From: Acidobacteriaceae bacterium
GTDB lineage: Bacteria > Acidobacteriota > Terriglobia > Bryobacterales > Bryobacteraceae
Direction: 5' to 3'
Length of the DNA: 60,739 nucleotides
Assembly (NCBI GenBank): GCA_020247055.1
Contig: JADCJL010000118.1
Coordinates: 1-60,739 of the forward strand
The position numbers were made by a program, and so were the translations under genes. Position 1 is the stretch's first letter. Each line of letters begins with the position of its first letter. The notes below the pieces were generated by a model. The model searched no databases and was not told the origin of the DNA. It saw nothing but the letters and a program-made list of their open reading frames with translations. Below are positions 26,403-39,065 of the stretch, one piece after another.

Positions 26403-28931
26403 ATGGCCGCCGAAACCACGCCGCTCATGCGGCAGTACCACAGCGTCAAGGAACAGGTGCCCGGCGCCCTGCTCTTTTTCCGCATGGGCGACTTCTACGA
26501 GCTCTTCATGGACGACGCCGTCATCGCCGCCCGCGAACTCGAAATCACGCTCACCTCCCGGAATAAAGACGCCGAACAACCCATCCCCATGGCCGGCGTC
26601 CCCTACCACGCCGCCGATGGCTACCTCGCCCGCCTCATCGCCAAAGGCTACCGCGTCGCCATCTGCGAGCAGATGGAAGCCCCCACCCCCGGCAAGAAAA
26701 TCGTCCGCCGCGAGATCACCCGCATCGTCACCCCCGGCACCGCCACCGATGCCCACATGCTGCGCAGCCGCGAGAACAACTACCTCGCCGCCATCGCTCG
26801 CAAAGCCAACCGCGCCGGCCTCGCCTACGTCGACGTCTCCACCGGCGAGTTCCGGTCCACCGAACTGCCCCTTGAAGACGTCGGCCCGCAACTCGAAAGC
26901 CTCAACGTCCGCGAGGTCCTCGTCCCGTCGGGCCTCGAATGGCCCGGCCTCCGCGGCCGCACCGATCTCGACGCCTGGGTCTTCGACGCCGACTACGCCA
27001 CCCGCACCCTGCGCGAACACTTCGGCCTCCTCTCGCTCGACGGCTGCGGGCTGGCCGAAAAACCCCTCGCCACCGGCGCCGCCGGCGCCGTCCTCCACTA
27101 CCTGCGCGATACCCAGCGCGCCGCCCTCAACCACCTCGACCGCCCCGCCTTCTTCGATCGCAACGAATCGATGGTGCTCGACGCCGTCACCGTCCGCAAC
27201 CTCGAACTCATCGAACCCCTCTTCGCCGGCGAGAACAAAGAATCCACCCTCGTCCATGTCCTCGACGAAACCATGACCGGCATGGGCGGCCGCCTCCTCC
27301 GCCGCCGTCTCCTCCGGCCCTCGGTGCAGCTCGCCGAAATCGAAGAGCGCCTCAACGCCGTCGAAAAGCTGCTGCGGGATACGATCCTCCGCACCAGCCT
27401 CCGCCAGGTCCTCGGCACCATTCTCGATCTCGAACGCCTCCTCGCCAAAGTCACCCTCGGCACGGCCAGCCCCCGCGAGATGTTCGCCCTCGGCTCTTCG
27501 CTTGCTAAAATCCCCGCCCTGAACCAGCTCCTCGGCGACGCCCGCTTCGACGAAGTCGCCGACGTCCGCGACCGCATCCTTTCGACCATCGCCGAAGAGC
27601 CGCCGCCCAACCTCACCGACGGCGGTACCATCCGCGACGGCGTCTCGGCCGACCTCGACCAGCTTCGCGACATCAGCCGCAATTCAAAGCAGTACATCGC
27701 CGGCATTGAAACCCGCGAACGCGGCCGCACCGGCATCGCCTCGCTCAAAGTCCGCTTCAACAACGTCTTCGGCTACTACATCGAAATCTCGAAGGCGAAC
27801 ATGGACCGCGTCCCGGCCGACTACGACCGCAAGCAGACCCTCGTCAACGCCGAACGCTTCACCACGCCCGAGCTGAAGGAGCTCGAAAGCAAGATCCTCG
27901 ACGCCGAAGACAAGATTCTCTCTATTGAGCGCGAACTGTTCACCGCCGTCCGCACCTTCGCCGCCACGCACGCCGAACGTATCCGCCTGGCCGCAAACGC
28001 CATCGCCGAGCTCGACCTCACGGCCGGTCTCGCGCAGGTGGCCGCCCAGAACCGCTACGTGCGGCCCGTTTTCAGCTCGAGCGGCGAACTCCGCATCGTC
28101 GGCGGACGCCACCCCGTCATCGAAAAACTCGCCGAACGGGAAGCCCAGCGCTTCATCCCCAACGACGTCTCGCTGCACACCGAAACCCAGTTCCTCGGCA
28201 TCATCACCGGCCCCAACATGGGCGGCAAATCCACCTACCTCCGCCAGACCGCGCTCATCTCCATCCTCGCCCAACTGGGTTCGTTCGTTCCGGCGCAGTC
28301 CGCCACCCTCCCCGTCGTCGACCGCGTCTTCACCCGCATCGGCGCCGCCGACAACCTCGCCCGCGGCCGCAGCACCTTCATGGTCGAGATGACCGAAACA
28401 GCAGTCATTCTCAACACCGCCACCCGCCACAGCCTCATCATCCTCGACGAAATCGGCCGCGGTACAGCCACCTACGACGGCCTCGCCCTCGCCTGGGCCG
28501 TCGTCGAACACGTCCACGAACGCATCGGCGCCCGCACCCTCTTCGCCACCCACTACCACGAACTCACGGTCCTCGCCGAACGCCTCCGCGGCGTCGCCAA
28601 CCTCCATGTCTCGGTCAAGGAAGCCGGCGACCAGATCATCTTCCTCCGCCGCGTCGAACCCGGCGCCGCCGACAAGAGCTACGGCATCGAGGTCGCCCGC
28701 CTCGCCGCCCTGCCGGCTTCGGTCATTGAACGCGCCCGCGAAATCCTCGCCCTGCACGAACAGACCGAACAGACCGTCGTCGCCCCGCCGCGCCAGGCCC
28801 CGCTCCAGATTCGCCTCTTTGAGCCGGTCACCGGCGATCTCGCCGCCCGCATCCGCGCTCTCAAACTCGATGAGCTCCGCCCCATCGAAGCGCTGCAAAT
28901 CCTCGCCACGCTGCAAAAGGAGTTGGGCTGA
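26403..28931 (+). CDS. mutS: DNA mismatch repair protein MutS
   Basis: Recognises mismatches and small loops and starts repair with MutL. From ATG 26403 the protein has 842 residues, close to the family's 850; the frame is open further upstream only through the glutamate dehydrogenase gene. The mismatch-reading FYE motif is at 31-33 in RMGDFYELF, Walker A GPNMGGKST begins at 603, and IILDEIGRGT is the Walker B region, followed by ATHYHELT. The C-terminus keeps the helix-turn-helix dimer part. The stop overlaps the anmK start by one base (TGATG). Confidence 0.97.
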   Translation: MAAETTPLMRQYHSVKEQVPGALLFFRMGDFYELFMDDAVIAARELEITLTSRNKDAEQPIPMAGVPYHAADGYLARLIAKGYRVAICEQMEAPTPGKKIVRREITRIVTPGTATDAHMLRSRENNYLAAIARKANRAGLAYVDVSTGEFRSTELPLEDVGPQLESLNVREVLVPSGLEWPGLRGRTDLDAWVFDADYATRTLREHFGLLSLDGCGLAEKPLATGAAGAVLHYLRDTQRAALNHLDRPAFFDRNESMVLDAVTVRNLELIEPLFAGENKESTLVHVLDETMTGMGGRLLRRRLLRPSVQLAEIEERLNAVEKLLRDTILRTSLRQVLGTILDLERLLAKVTLGTASPREMFALGSSLAKIPALNQLLGDARFDEVADVRDRILSTIAEEPPPNLTDGGTIRDGVSADLDQLRDISRNSKQYIAGIETRERGRTGIASLKVRFNNVFGYYIEISKANMDRVPADYDRKQTLVNAERFTTPELKELESKILDAEDKILSIERELFTAVRTFAATHAERIRLAANAIAELDLTAGLAQVAAQNRYVRPVFSSSGELRIVGGRHPVIEKLAEREAQRFIPNDVSLHTETQFLGIITGPNMGGKSTYLRQTALISILAQLGSFVPAQSATLPVVDRVFTRIGAADNLARGRSTFMVEMTETAVILNTATRHSLIILDEIGRGTATYDGLALAWAVVEHVHERIGARTLFATHYHELTVLAERLRGVANLHVSVKEAGDQIIFLRRVEPGAADKSYGIEVARLAALPASVIERAREILALHEQTEQTVVAPPRQAPLQIRLFEPVTGDLAARIRALKLDELRPIEALQILATLQKELG

Positions 28932-29980
28932 TGCGCGTCTGCGGCATCATGAGCGGCACCTCGCTCGACGGCATCAGCCTCGCCGTCGTCGAGTTCCACA
29001 AGGGCGGCTGGACGCTGCGCGAACATCGCGACGTGCCCTACTCAAAGGCCACCCGCGAAGGCCTGCTGTCGATCTCGAACGCCCCCACCCACACGGCCGA
29101 AATCGCCCGCTGGAACTTCCGCCTCGCCGAACTCTACGCCAAAGCCGTCGCCAAACTCTCTACGCCCCTTGACCTCATCGGCTGTCACGGCCAGACTGTC
29201 TTCCACGAAGCCGGCTGCACGCTGCAGTTGGGCGAGGCGCAGGTGCTCGCCGAACGCACGGGCGTTCCCGTCGTCTCCAACTTCCGCCCCCGCGACATCG
29301 CCGCCGGCGGCCAGGGCGCCCCCCTCGTCCCCTACGTCGACGACCTGCTCTTCCGCCACAAGAAGCTCACCCGCGTCGCGCTCAATATCGGCGGTATCGC
29401 CAACGTCACCATCCTCGCGCCCGGCGCCGCAACCATCGCCTTCGACACCGGCCCCGGCAACATGATCCTCGATCAACTCGCCTGGGTCATCTCGCGCGGT
29501 AAGCTCACCTACGACCGCGGCGCCAAACTCGCCCGCCGGGGCCAGGTGCACCGGGGCCTGCTCGCCGATCTTCTCAAGGCCCCCTACTTCGCCCAAAAGC
29601 CCCCGAAAAGCTGCGGCCGCGAACAGTACGGCCGCGAGTTTATCGCCACCCTGCTCGCCACCCAGCTCCCGCTCGAAGATCTGCTCGCCACCGCCACCGT
29701 CTTCACCGCCGCCTCCATCGCCCTCGCCGTGCCCGCCCAGACCGACGAACTCATCGCCGCCGGCGGCGGCACACTCAATCCCATGATCATGTCCCATCTG
29801 GCGGCCCTTCTGCCCCGCACCCGCGTCACGACCACCGCCGCATGGGGTATCCCCGTCATGGCGAAAGAGGCCGTCGCCTTCGCCATGCTCGCCCGCCAGA
29901 CCTGGCTGCGCAAGCCCGGCAACCTGCCCTCGGCCACCGGCGCCCGCCGCGCCGTCGTCCTCGGCCAAATCACGCCATAA
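28931..29980 (+). CDS. anmK: Anhydro-N-acetylmuramic acid kinase
   Basis: Cleaves and phosphorylates 1,6-anhydro-MurNAc from recycled cell wall to MurNAc 6-phosphate. The 349-residue protein begins with the family signature GIMSGTSLDGISLAVVEF. Further motifs are CHGQTVFHE, RDIAAGGQGAPLVPY, NIGGIANVT and FDTGPGNM. Length is near the normal 370. MurQ and other recycling genes are not adjacent. It is translationally coupled to mutS. Confidence 0.95.
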   Translation: MRVCGIMSGTSLDGISLAVVEFHKGGWTLREHRDVPYSKATREGLLSISNAPTHTAEIARWNFRLAELYAKAVAKLSTPLDLIGCHGQTVFHEAGCTLQLGEAQVLAERTGVPVVSNFRPRDIAAGGQGAPLVPYVDDLLFRHKKLTRVALNIGGIANVTILAPGAATIAFDTGPGNMILDQLAWVISRGKLTYDRGAKLARRGQVHRGLLADLLKAPYFAQKPPKSCGREQYGREFIATLLATQLPLEDLLATATVFTAASIALAVPAQTDELIAAGGGTLNPMIMSHLAALLPRTRVTTTAAWGIPVMAKEAVAFAMLARQTWLRKPGNLPSATGARRAVVLGQITP

Positions 29981-29987
29981 TGCCTGT

Positions 29988-30404
29988 ATGCGAATTTTTC
30001 TAGCTACGTTGCTGCTGGCCGCCTCCGCCCTGGCCGGCGTCGAAGACGATGTCAAAAAGGCCGAGATGGACTTCGGCGCCGGCATCACCAAAAACGACTT
30101 TGCCCTCCTCGGCAAGGTGCTGGCCGACGATCTCCACTATCTGCACTCCACCGGCCTCGTCGAAAACAAAGCCGGCTATCTCGAGTCCCTCCGCAGCGGC
30201 CGTCAGAAGTACAACAAGTTCCAGTACGGCAATATCAAGGTCCGCGTCTACGGTTCGGCCGCCGTCGTCAACGCCGATGCCCAGGTCGAGTTCGTCACCG
30301 CCGGCAAGCCCGGCAAGGCGCATCTGGCCTTCACGCACGTCTTCGCCAAGAAGGGCGCGCAGTGGCAACTCGTGAGCCACCAGTCGCTCAAGCTACCCGA
30401 GTAG
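29988..30404 (+). CDS. Exported NTF2-like (DUF4440/SnoaL-type) protein
   Basis: A 138-residue protein with a signal peptide (MRIFLATLLLAASALAG) and a single NTF2-like cone fold: helix DVKKAEMDFGAGITKNDFALLGKVLADDLHYLHSTG, then strands with VRVYGSAAVVNADAQVEF and a terminal WQLVSHQSLKL strand. Such small domains bind ligands or have enzyme activity; nothing more precise can be said. It follows anmK by 7 bases. It converges with the next gene, sharing 12 bases at the 3' ends. Confidence 0.8.
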   Translation: MRIFLATLLLAASALAGVEDDVKKAEMDFGAGITKNDFALLGKVLADDLHYLHSTGLVENKAGYLESLRSGRQKYNKFQYGNIKVRVYGSAAVVNADAQVEFVTAGKPGKAHLAFTHVFAKKGAQWQLVSHQSLKLPE

Positions 30405-30809
30405 GTCCGGTGCCATCCACTCGCGCCGCGCCGCGGCCGAGCGGACCACGTCAAAGCTGTAGTATTGCCGGAACAGCCCGCTATGTTCGCCATAGCGGGA
30501 TACGGCCTCCCGCACCGCCTCCAGCCGGCTGTGGCGGCCATCCATCGACCCGGCAATGCGGTCCGCCCAGAACCGCGTCAAGGTCTCGTGGTATCCCGCG
30601 CTGTCGCTGTTCGCAACGCCGCAGGCCTCGTTGTAGCGGCGGATGCCGGCGCGCAGCCGGTCAAGCGCCGTCGCGGGCTCTTCATAAATCCACGCCGCCG
30701 CCAAGGCCACATGGGCGGCGTGCGTCCACGCGCTTCGCTCGAGGCTCCCGTCAAGAAAGGATTCCAAAAAGGCATCGAGCGAGGATTCCGAAGCCAGCGC
30801 GGCAAGCAC
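30393..30809 (-). CDS. Conserved hypothetical protein of the small all-helical WTHAAHV type
   Basis: A cytoplasmic, largely helical protein with the recognisable stretches FLDGSLERSAWTHAAHVALAAAW, ALDRLRAGIRRYNEA and SAGYHETLTRFWADRI. Related hypothetical proteins of this length are common in bacteria, but I know of no assigned function. GTG 30809 (138 residues) is preferred because homologous sequence begins near it; ATG 30908 (171 residues) would extend across the start of the PepSY gene on the other strand. The conserved His-His-Glu pattern could be a metal site; this is a guess. Confidence 0.65.
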   Translation of the reverse strand: MLAALASESSLDAFLESFLDGSLERSAWTHAAHVALAAAWIYEEPATALDRLRAGIRRYNEACGVANSDSAGYHETLTRFWADRIAGSMDGRHSRLEAVREAVSRYGEHSGLFRQYYSFDVVRSAAARREWMAPDLLG

Positions 30810-30879
30810 CCTTGCAGTATCCCACCCCGTGCGAAAAAAGAGAACATTTCCAGCCCGTCGCCGGGCATCATAACCTGGT

Positions 30880-31467
30880 ATGCGAACGCTGATCCAACAG
30901 GTGCACATCTACCTGAGCCTGCTAAGCTTTTCGAGCCTCTGCGTGTTCGGCATTATCGGCGTCCACGCCACGATGGCGCCCAAATGGGAGGACCGCCCGC
31001 AGTCCCCCGCCAAGCGGTGGGAGGTGCCCTTCGCCGCCCCGAAAGACCTCGACGACGAAGCCCTGGCCGAAAAGATCCGCCGCGAAATCGCGCCGCCCCT
31101 CGCCAACCCCATCGCCAAACAGTTCCTCCGCCATACCCCGGAAGGCAAGCTCCAACTTGACTTCTACCAGGTTAACGGCCTCACCCGCGTCATCGTCCAC
31201 GAAGACCGCCTGCAACTGGAAGAATCGCGCGTCAACGTGCTCGAATACCTCAACCGCATCCACGCCACCACCATTCGCAACCCCTCCCCCGATTGGCGCG
31301 TCCGCGCCTGGGTCTGGTACAACGAGCTCGCCGTCTGGAGTCTCCTCGGCATGGCGCTCACCGGCATCCTCCTCTGGCTCACCCTGCGTCTCACTCACAA
31401 GGGCGCCTTCGTCGCGTCCGTCCTCGGCGCGTTCGTCTTTCTGCTCATCTATTGGAGGCTTCAGTGA
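30880..31467 (+). CDS. PepSY-type membrane protein (first of a pair)
   Basis: A 195-residue protein with an N-terminal membrane helix (IYLSLLSFSSLCVFGIIGV), a soluble middle part that resembles a PepSY fold, and two C-terminal helices (WSLLGMALTGILLWLTL and VASVLGAFVFLLIYW). PepSY-associated membrane proteins occur with iron uptake and reductase systems. The stop overlaps the GTG of the following, similarly built protein, suggesting that the two form one complex; larger single-chain homologues carry both halves. Confidence 0.65.
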   Translation: MRTLIQQVHIYLSLLSFSSLCVFGIIGVHATMAPKWEDRPQSPAKRWEVPFAAPKDLDDEALAEKIRREIAPPLANPIAKQFLRHTPEGKLQLDFYQVNGLTRVIVHEDRLQLEESRVNVLEYLNRIHATTIRNPSPDWRVRAWVWYNELAVWSLLGMALTGILLWLTLRLTHKGAFVASVLGAFVFLLIYWRLQ

Positions 31468-32045
31468 AACGGAAACTCTACCCCGTCCTCCGCGACGTCC
31501 ACCTCACGGCCGGCCTGTTTTCGATGCTTTTTGTCCTGATGTACGGCTGGAGTTCGCTACAGTTCTCTCATCCCGCGTGGGCCGACACGAAGCCGGTCTC
31601 GCTGGAGTGGCAGACCCAGCTTGCCCCCGGTCTCGCCCCGCGCGACGCCGCGCAGGCCCTGCGGACCGGTCTGGGTCTGCAGGGCGACCTCGCCCAGATT
31701 CGCCAGCAGAACGGCCTTACGCAGTTCCGTCTCGTCAAGCCCGGCATCGTACACGAGGTCCGCTACGAGACCGCCTCCGGCGCCGCCCAACTGAAAACCA
31801 ACCGCTGGGGCTGGGCCGGAATGATGATCCGCCTCCACACCGCCGCCGGTCTCTGGCATGAAGACGGTTGGGTGAACCTCTATGGCTGGCTCGTCGGCCT
31901 CGTCTCCTTCGGCCTGCTGCTGCTCGGCGCCACCGGACTCTATCTCTGGTTCGTCCGCAAGCGCGAGCGCAAACTCGGCATCGTCATGCTGGCGATCAGT
32001 CTGCTCTGGGGACTTGGCACGATGGTGGCGATGCGTGTAGCGTAA
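31464..32045 (+). CDS. PepSY-type membrane protein (second of a pair)
   Basis: A 193-residue partner of the previous protein. It starts with GTG 31464, supported by GGAGG at 31455-31459 and the GTGA overlap with the upstream stop. It has an N-terminal helix (LTAGLFSMLFVLMYGW), a PepSY-like soluble region and C-terminal helices (GWLVGLVSFGLLLLGATGLYLWF, IVMLAISLLWGLG). The RLHTAAGLW motif after the soluble part is typical of PepSY-associated (PiuB-like) membrane proteins. Function is likely in electron or metal handling at the membrane but is not shown. Confidence 0.65.
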   Translation: MKRKLYPVLRDVHLTAGLFSMLFVLMYGWSSLQFSHPAWADTKPVSLEWQTQLAPGLAPRDAAQALRTGLGLQGDLAQIRQQNGLTQFRLVKPGIVHEVRYETASGAAQLKTNRWGWAGMMIRLHTAAGLWHEDGWVNLYGWLVGLVSFGLLLLGATGLYLWFVRKRERKLGIVMLAISLLWGLGTMVAMRVA

Positions 32046-32049
32046 CTGC

Positions 32050-33828
32050 ATGCGCTTCTTCGCATCGCTTGTTTTCGTCTGCGGGCTGGCCGCCCAGCCC
32101 TATCCCGGTACGGTCCCGCTCGAACGCAGCGGCGATCTGAGCCTGGCGATGCTGGCCGGCATCGATGCCTATCTCGATCGCGCCGCCCTCGGCCGCGAGG
32201 CCGCTCCTCCGGCCCGCCTGCGCGAGCTCATCGGCGTCGTCGATCCGCGCCGCCCCTTTGACGCCCCCTCGCTCGGCCCCGCGAAAACCATCGGTGTCCA
32301 CCGCGTCGCGCCGGCCACCTGGCCCGTGCTGGCGGGGCTGGACGCCGAAGGCATCGTCTGGCAGCCCCAAGCCAAGGCGGCCCGCTGCCGCATCGCCCTC
32401 GACGACGCGCCCAATCCCGCCCCGGACGAAATGATCTGGCAGCCCGCCCTGCTCGGCCTCGAACCCGTCGGCAAAGGGCGCCACGCCCGGCGCGAGTACA
32501 TCTACCGCATGGCCTACCCGCTCGGCCGCCACGTCCTCGGCTTCGAAGTGCAGATGGTGCTCGCCGCGGTCGACTACTGCGCGGCGCGTCAACTGCCGGT
32601 CACCGTCACCGGCCAGGGCGAAGGCGCCGTCGTAGCGCTCTATAGCACTTATCTCGACGAGCGCATCGCCGAGGGCCGCCTCGGTCCGCTGCCCGCGCCC
32701 ACCCCGCTCTGGCGCAACATCTGGAAGGGCGCCGGCGAAATCACCTCGCCCCGCCTCCGCCGCATCGCCGCCGCCGCCCCCAGCCCCATCGCCGCCTCCG
32801 AGGCCCACTTCGAGCAGATGGTCGAATACTGCCAGCGTCTCCTCCGCGGCGCCGAGGCCCGGCGGCGCGCCTGGTGGGCCAAGGCCGACCTCTCCTCGCC
32901 CGCCGCCTGGGAGAAGACCCGCGCCCCCTACCTCCGCCACTACGTCGAAGAGGGCATCGGCGCCATCGCCGCCAACCCCGTTGGCCCCATCGCCTCCCGC
33001 CGCCTCTACGACACCGTCGATTACACCGGCTGGGAGGTCACCCTGCCCGTCGCCGGCGACGTCTTCGCCTACGGCATCCTCCTCGTCCCCAAGTCGCTCA
33101 AACCCGGCGAGCGCCGCCCGCTCGTCATCGCCCAGCACGGTCTGGAAGGCCGCCCGCAGGACCTCATTCAACCGCCCGATGCCAAGGCCGCCCAGGTCTA
33201 CGGCCGCTTCGCCGCCCGCCTCGTCGAACGCGGCTTCATCGTCTACGCTCCCCAAAACCCCTACATCCACGGCGACCGCTTTCGCCCTCTGCAACGCAAA
33301 GCCAACCCGCTCGGCCTCACCCTCTACTCCTTCATCGTCGCCCAACACAAAGCCACCCTCGACTGGCTCGAAAAACTCCCCATCGTCGATCCCGACCGCA
33401 TCGGCTTTTACGGCCTCAGCTACGGCGGCCGTACCGCCATGCTCGTGCCGCCCGTCGAGCCCCGCTACAAAGTCGTCATCTGTTCCGGCAACTTTAACGA
33501 ATGGACCTGGAAGATCGCCTCGAACGAAGCGCCCTTCACGTATCTCTTCACCCAGGAGTACGAGATGTTCGACTTCAACCAGGGCAACACCTTCGGCCAC
33601 TTCGAGCTAGCCGCGCTCATGGCCCCCCGCGCCTTCATGGTCGAACGCGGCCACGCCGACGGCGTCGGCATCGACGAATGGGTCAGCTACGAATACGCCA
33701 AGGTCCGCCGCCTCTACGCCAACTGGAATCTCGGAGAAAAGACCACGATTGAATACTTTCAAGGTCCCCACCAGATCTGGGGCGTCGGCACGTTCGCCTT
33801 CCTCCACCAGCAGTTGCGCTGGCCCTAG
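32050..33828 (+). CDS. Exported alpha/beta-hydrolase (dienelactone-hydrolase / acetylesterase-like)
   Basis: A 592-residue protein with a short signal sequence (MRFFASLVFVCGLAAQP). The C-terminal half is an alpha/beta-hydrolase: RPLVIAQHGLEGRP is the oxyanion-hole strand, the nucleophile elbow is GLSYGGR (Ser near 458), and acid and base lie in HADGVGIDEW and the final PHQIWG. The N-terminal 300 residues are helical and contain a second elbow-like VTVTGQGEGAVVAL. Substrate is probably an ester or polysaccharide side group. Its stop interlocks with the stop of the minus-strand gene at 33825-33828. Confidence 0.75.
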   Translation: MRFFASLVFVCGLAAQPYPGTVPLERSGDLSLAMLAGIDAYLDRAALGREAAPPARLRELIGVVDPRRPFDAPSLGPAKTIGVHRVAPATWPVLAGLDAEGIVWQPQAKAARCRIALDDAPNPAPDEMIWQPALLGLEPVGKGRHARREYIYRMAYPLGRHVLGFEVQMVLAAVDYCAARQLPVTVTGQGEGAVVALYSTYLDERIAEGRLGPLPAPTPLWRNIWKGAGEITSPRLRRIAAAAPSPIAASEAHFEQMVEYCQRLLRGAEARRRAWWAKADLSSPAAWEKTRAPYLRHYVEEGIGAIAANPVGPIASRRLYDTVDYTGWEVTLPVAGDVFAYGILLVPKSLKPGERRPLVIAQHGLEGRPQDLIQPPDAKAAQVYGRFAARLVERGFIVYAPQNPYIHGDRFRPLQRKANPLGLTLYSFIVAQHKATLDWLEKLPIVDPDRIGFYGLSYGGRTAMLVPPVEPRYKVVICSGNFNEWTWKIASNEAPFTYLFTQEYEMFDFNQGNTFGHFELAALMAPRAFMVERGHADGVGIDEWVSYEYAKVRRLYANWNLGEKTTIEYFQGPHQIWGVGTFAFLHQQLRWP

Positions 33829-34277
33829 GCATCCATCGAAAATCGCGACGCGCGGATGTCGGTTTCAACGCGGCGCCGGTAGGAGTACTCAAAGCTCTGC
33901 AGCGTGTCGAACGACGATGCCGCCTTGGCCTCGCCGCTCGCCGGACCGGCGCCTGCGTTGTCCGTCTGTCCCGCCTGCGCCAGTTCGCCGATCAAGGCCG
34001 TGATGTCTTCGAGCTCCGCATCGGAGATGTCGCCCTCGACGCTCACGGCAACCTCCGTCCGCTGCCCCACCTCCGCCCGCGCACCCGCGGCGCGCCCCGA
34101 CGGTCCGTAGGCGGCGCCGGCCGAAAACATGGCTCGCGTGTCCTGCTTGAAGGAGAGCGTTACTTTGTCCCCTTCCGCCGTGGTGACGGTCAGCTTCGCA
34201 GCCGTCGTCTCCCGGCTACGGACCGAAAACTGGTTGCCTCCGAACGAGGGACGCGAGGCGCTGGATATCGGTGACAT
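33825..34277 (-). CDS. Hypothetical protein, unrecognised
   Basis: A 150-residue soluble protein without signal peptide or membrane segment. The N-terminal third has short beta strands (AAKLTVTTAEGDKVTLSFKQDT), the centre an acidic helix (DISDAELEDITALIGELAQAG), and the end FDTLQSFEYSYRRRVETD. I do not recognise a family. Codon use is like its neighbours. It probably lies downstream of the HEAT-repeat gene in one minus-strand transcript, 20 bases apart. Confidence 0.6.
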   Translation of the reverse strand: MSPISSASRPSFGGNQFSVRSRETTAAKLTVTTAEGDKVTLSFKQDTRAMFSAGAAYGPSGRAAGARAEVGQRTEVAVSVEGDISDAELEDITALIGELAQAGQTDNAGAGPASGEAKAASSFDTLQSFEYSYRRRVETDIRASRFSMDA

Positions 34278-34297
34278 ACTCTCTGTTCCTCAAAACC

Positions 34298-35014
34298 TTA
34301 TCGGTATCCCCCGCCGGCGTTTAGAACTTTTGTTCCAGGCGAACCCGCCAGCGCTTGCAGACGCCGCACGGCCTGTTGGGCATCCCGCTGCACCTTCGGA
34401 TTGGGGTCCTTCGTCATCTCCAGCGCCACGTCCATGCCCTCAATCCAACCCACCGTCCCGATTACCCACGCCGCCGAGGCCCGCACATTGGGCGCCTCGT
34501 CCCGGCAAAGCCGCCGCAACACATCCACCGCCCCCGCCTCTCCCATCTGAAACAGTCCGATCACCGCGTTACCCGCCACCCGCCCGTTTGGACTCCCCGC
34601 CGCCGCCCAAAAAAACTCCTTCAGCTCCGGTGTCGACTGCGTTCCGCCCAACGCCTCCACCACGTTCGCCGTCACCCGCGGGTCGTCATGGCCCAGAAAC
34701 TGCGTCGCCCACTGCGCATCACCCGTTGCGTAGGCGTATAGCTTCGACGCCTTCGAGCGAACCCGCGGGTCTTCCGAGTCCACGTACGGCTTCAAGACGT
34801 CGTGAATCCGCTCGGCCGGCGTCACCGCGCCCAGCAACTCAAGCAACCGATCGACCACGAAGGGTTCCGCCTCCACCCGGAGCCGCGCCAAAAACACATC
34901 CACCAGCTCCGGATGGCACCGGGCGACCTCCAAGGCCTGCCGCACGGCCTCCCCGAGGGTCGTTTCCACCGGGTCACACAATCGATTCAACCAACTGCCC
35001 GTTAGCGAGTGCAT
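34298..35014 (-). CDS. HEAT-repeat protein
   Basis: A 238-residue protein made of about five HEAT/PBS-lyase-type helical repeats, for example LLELLGAVTPAERIHDVLKP, DPRVRSKASKLYAYA, DPRVTANVVEALGG, NGRVAGNAVIGLFQMG and APNVRASAAWVIGTVG. Such scaffolds bind other proteins; no catalytic motif is visible. There is no signal peptide. It is divergent from secA, with 113 bases between the starts, and is probably cotranscribed with the following unknown gene. Confidence 0.82.
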   Translation of the reverse strand: MHSLTGSWLNRLCDPVETTLGEAVRQALEVARCHPELVDVFLARLRVEAEPFVVDRLLELLGAVTPAERIHDVLKPYVDSEDPRVRSKASKLYAYATGDAQWATQFLGHDDPRVTANVVEALGGTQSTPELKEFFWAAAGSPNGRVAGNAVIGLFQMGEAGAVDVLRRLCRDEAPNVRASAAWVIGTVGWIEGMDVALEMTKDPNPKVQRDAQQAVRRLQALAGSPGTKVLNAGGGYR

Positions 35015-35127
35015 GCTATCCCTCTCCTCTTCGCTGAGGCATATCGGCCCGCATTTGCTTTTCTTGAGCGGTAAACTAAAAGATAGGCCCTTTTGCCGGG
35101 CGCGCCCTTCCTCCCTCCGTCTCCCCT

Positions 35128-38009
<2,882 letters not shown>

Positions 38010-38031
<22 letters not shown>

Positions 38032-39065
38032 CCTGCCTTGCCGGTTGGGCCCTGCTGGGCCTCGCCGGGTCTCTCTCCGCCGCCCTCCTGCCGGAGGGAA
38101 TCGAACTCCACGCCCGCAAATCAGCCACCCCCCTCCCGGCCCCCGACCCCGCCCTGTGGCGGGAATACGGCTTCCAGGAAGCCGAAACTGCTACGTATGA
38201 AGGACGCGGTCGCCCCAATGAAAAGGGTGTTACCGGCCCCGTCAAAAGCTTCACCGTTTCCGCCTGGCGCCTCCGCGACTCCACGGCCGCTCTCGCCGTC
38301 TGGCAGATCCTCCGCCCGGCCGACGCCCAACCCGCCCCCGATGCCGCCACCAAAGTAGCCGCCCGCGCCGGCGCCCAAACCCTCCTCGCCTACGGCAACT
38401 ACGTCCTCCGCTTCGACGGCTACCAACCTGAACACGACACCATCCACCAGTTAATCCTCAGCCTGCCCCGCTTTGAAAACGCTGCCCTCCCGGCCCTCAC
38501 GCGCTTTCTCCCCGCCGAGGCCCGCGCCCGCAACTCGGAGCGCTACATCACCGGGCCGGTCAGCCTCGAAAAGTTCGCCCCCCGCGTCCCCCCCTCCGTC
38601 GTCGCCTTTCAGTTTGATACCGAAGGCATCACCGGCCGCTTCACCGACCGCGATGGCGCCGTCGATCTCGTCGTCTTCTCCTACCCGAATCACCAGATCG
38701 CCCAAAAGCAGATCGCCGCCTTCCAGGCCCTCCCCGGCCTTACCGCCTCCCGCAGCGGCCCCCTCATCGCCGTTGTCACCCAGGCGCCCAACCCCGACGC
38801 CGCGCAACGCATCCTTGCCCAGGTGCAGTACGAAGCCACCGTCACCCTCAACGCCAACGCCGCCCCTCCCCCGCAGCAGAACGTCGGCGAACTGATTCTC
38901 GCCATCGTGAAGCTGGCCGGTATCCTCATTGCCCTGGCCACCGTCGCCGGACTGCTCTTCGCCGGCATTCGCGTTGCCACCGGCGGCGGTTTCGGCAACA
39001 TCCGCCCCCGCGAGGACGCCGTACTCACCCTTTCGCTCGACGACGACCCCCCGAAAAGACCTTAA
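38010..39065 (+). CDS. Exported DUF6599-like membrane-anchored protein
   Basis: A 351-residue protein with a signal peptide (about residues 7-25, [20 protein letters not shown]) and one C-terminal membrane helix ([22 protein letters not shown], about 297-318) with a short cytoplasmic tail. The extracytoplasmic domain includes [23 protein letters not shown] and the strand pair [19 protein letters not shown]. This looks like the acidobacterial DUF6599 family, whose role is unknown. It overlaps the secA end, so it is translated from the same message; a link to export is possible but not shown. Confidence 0.7.
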
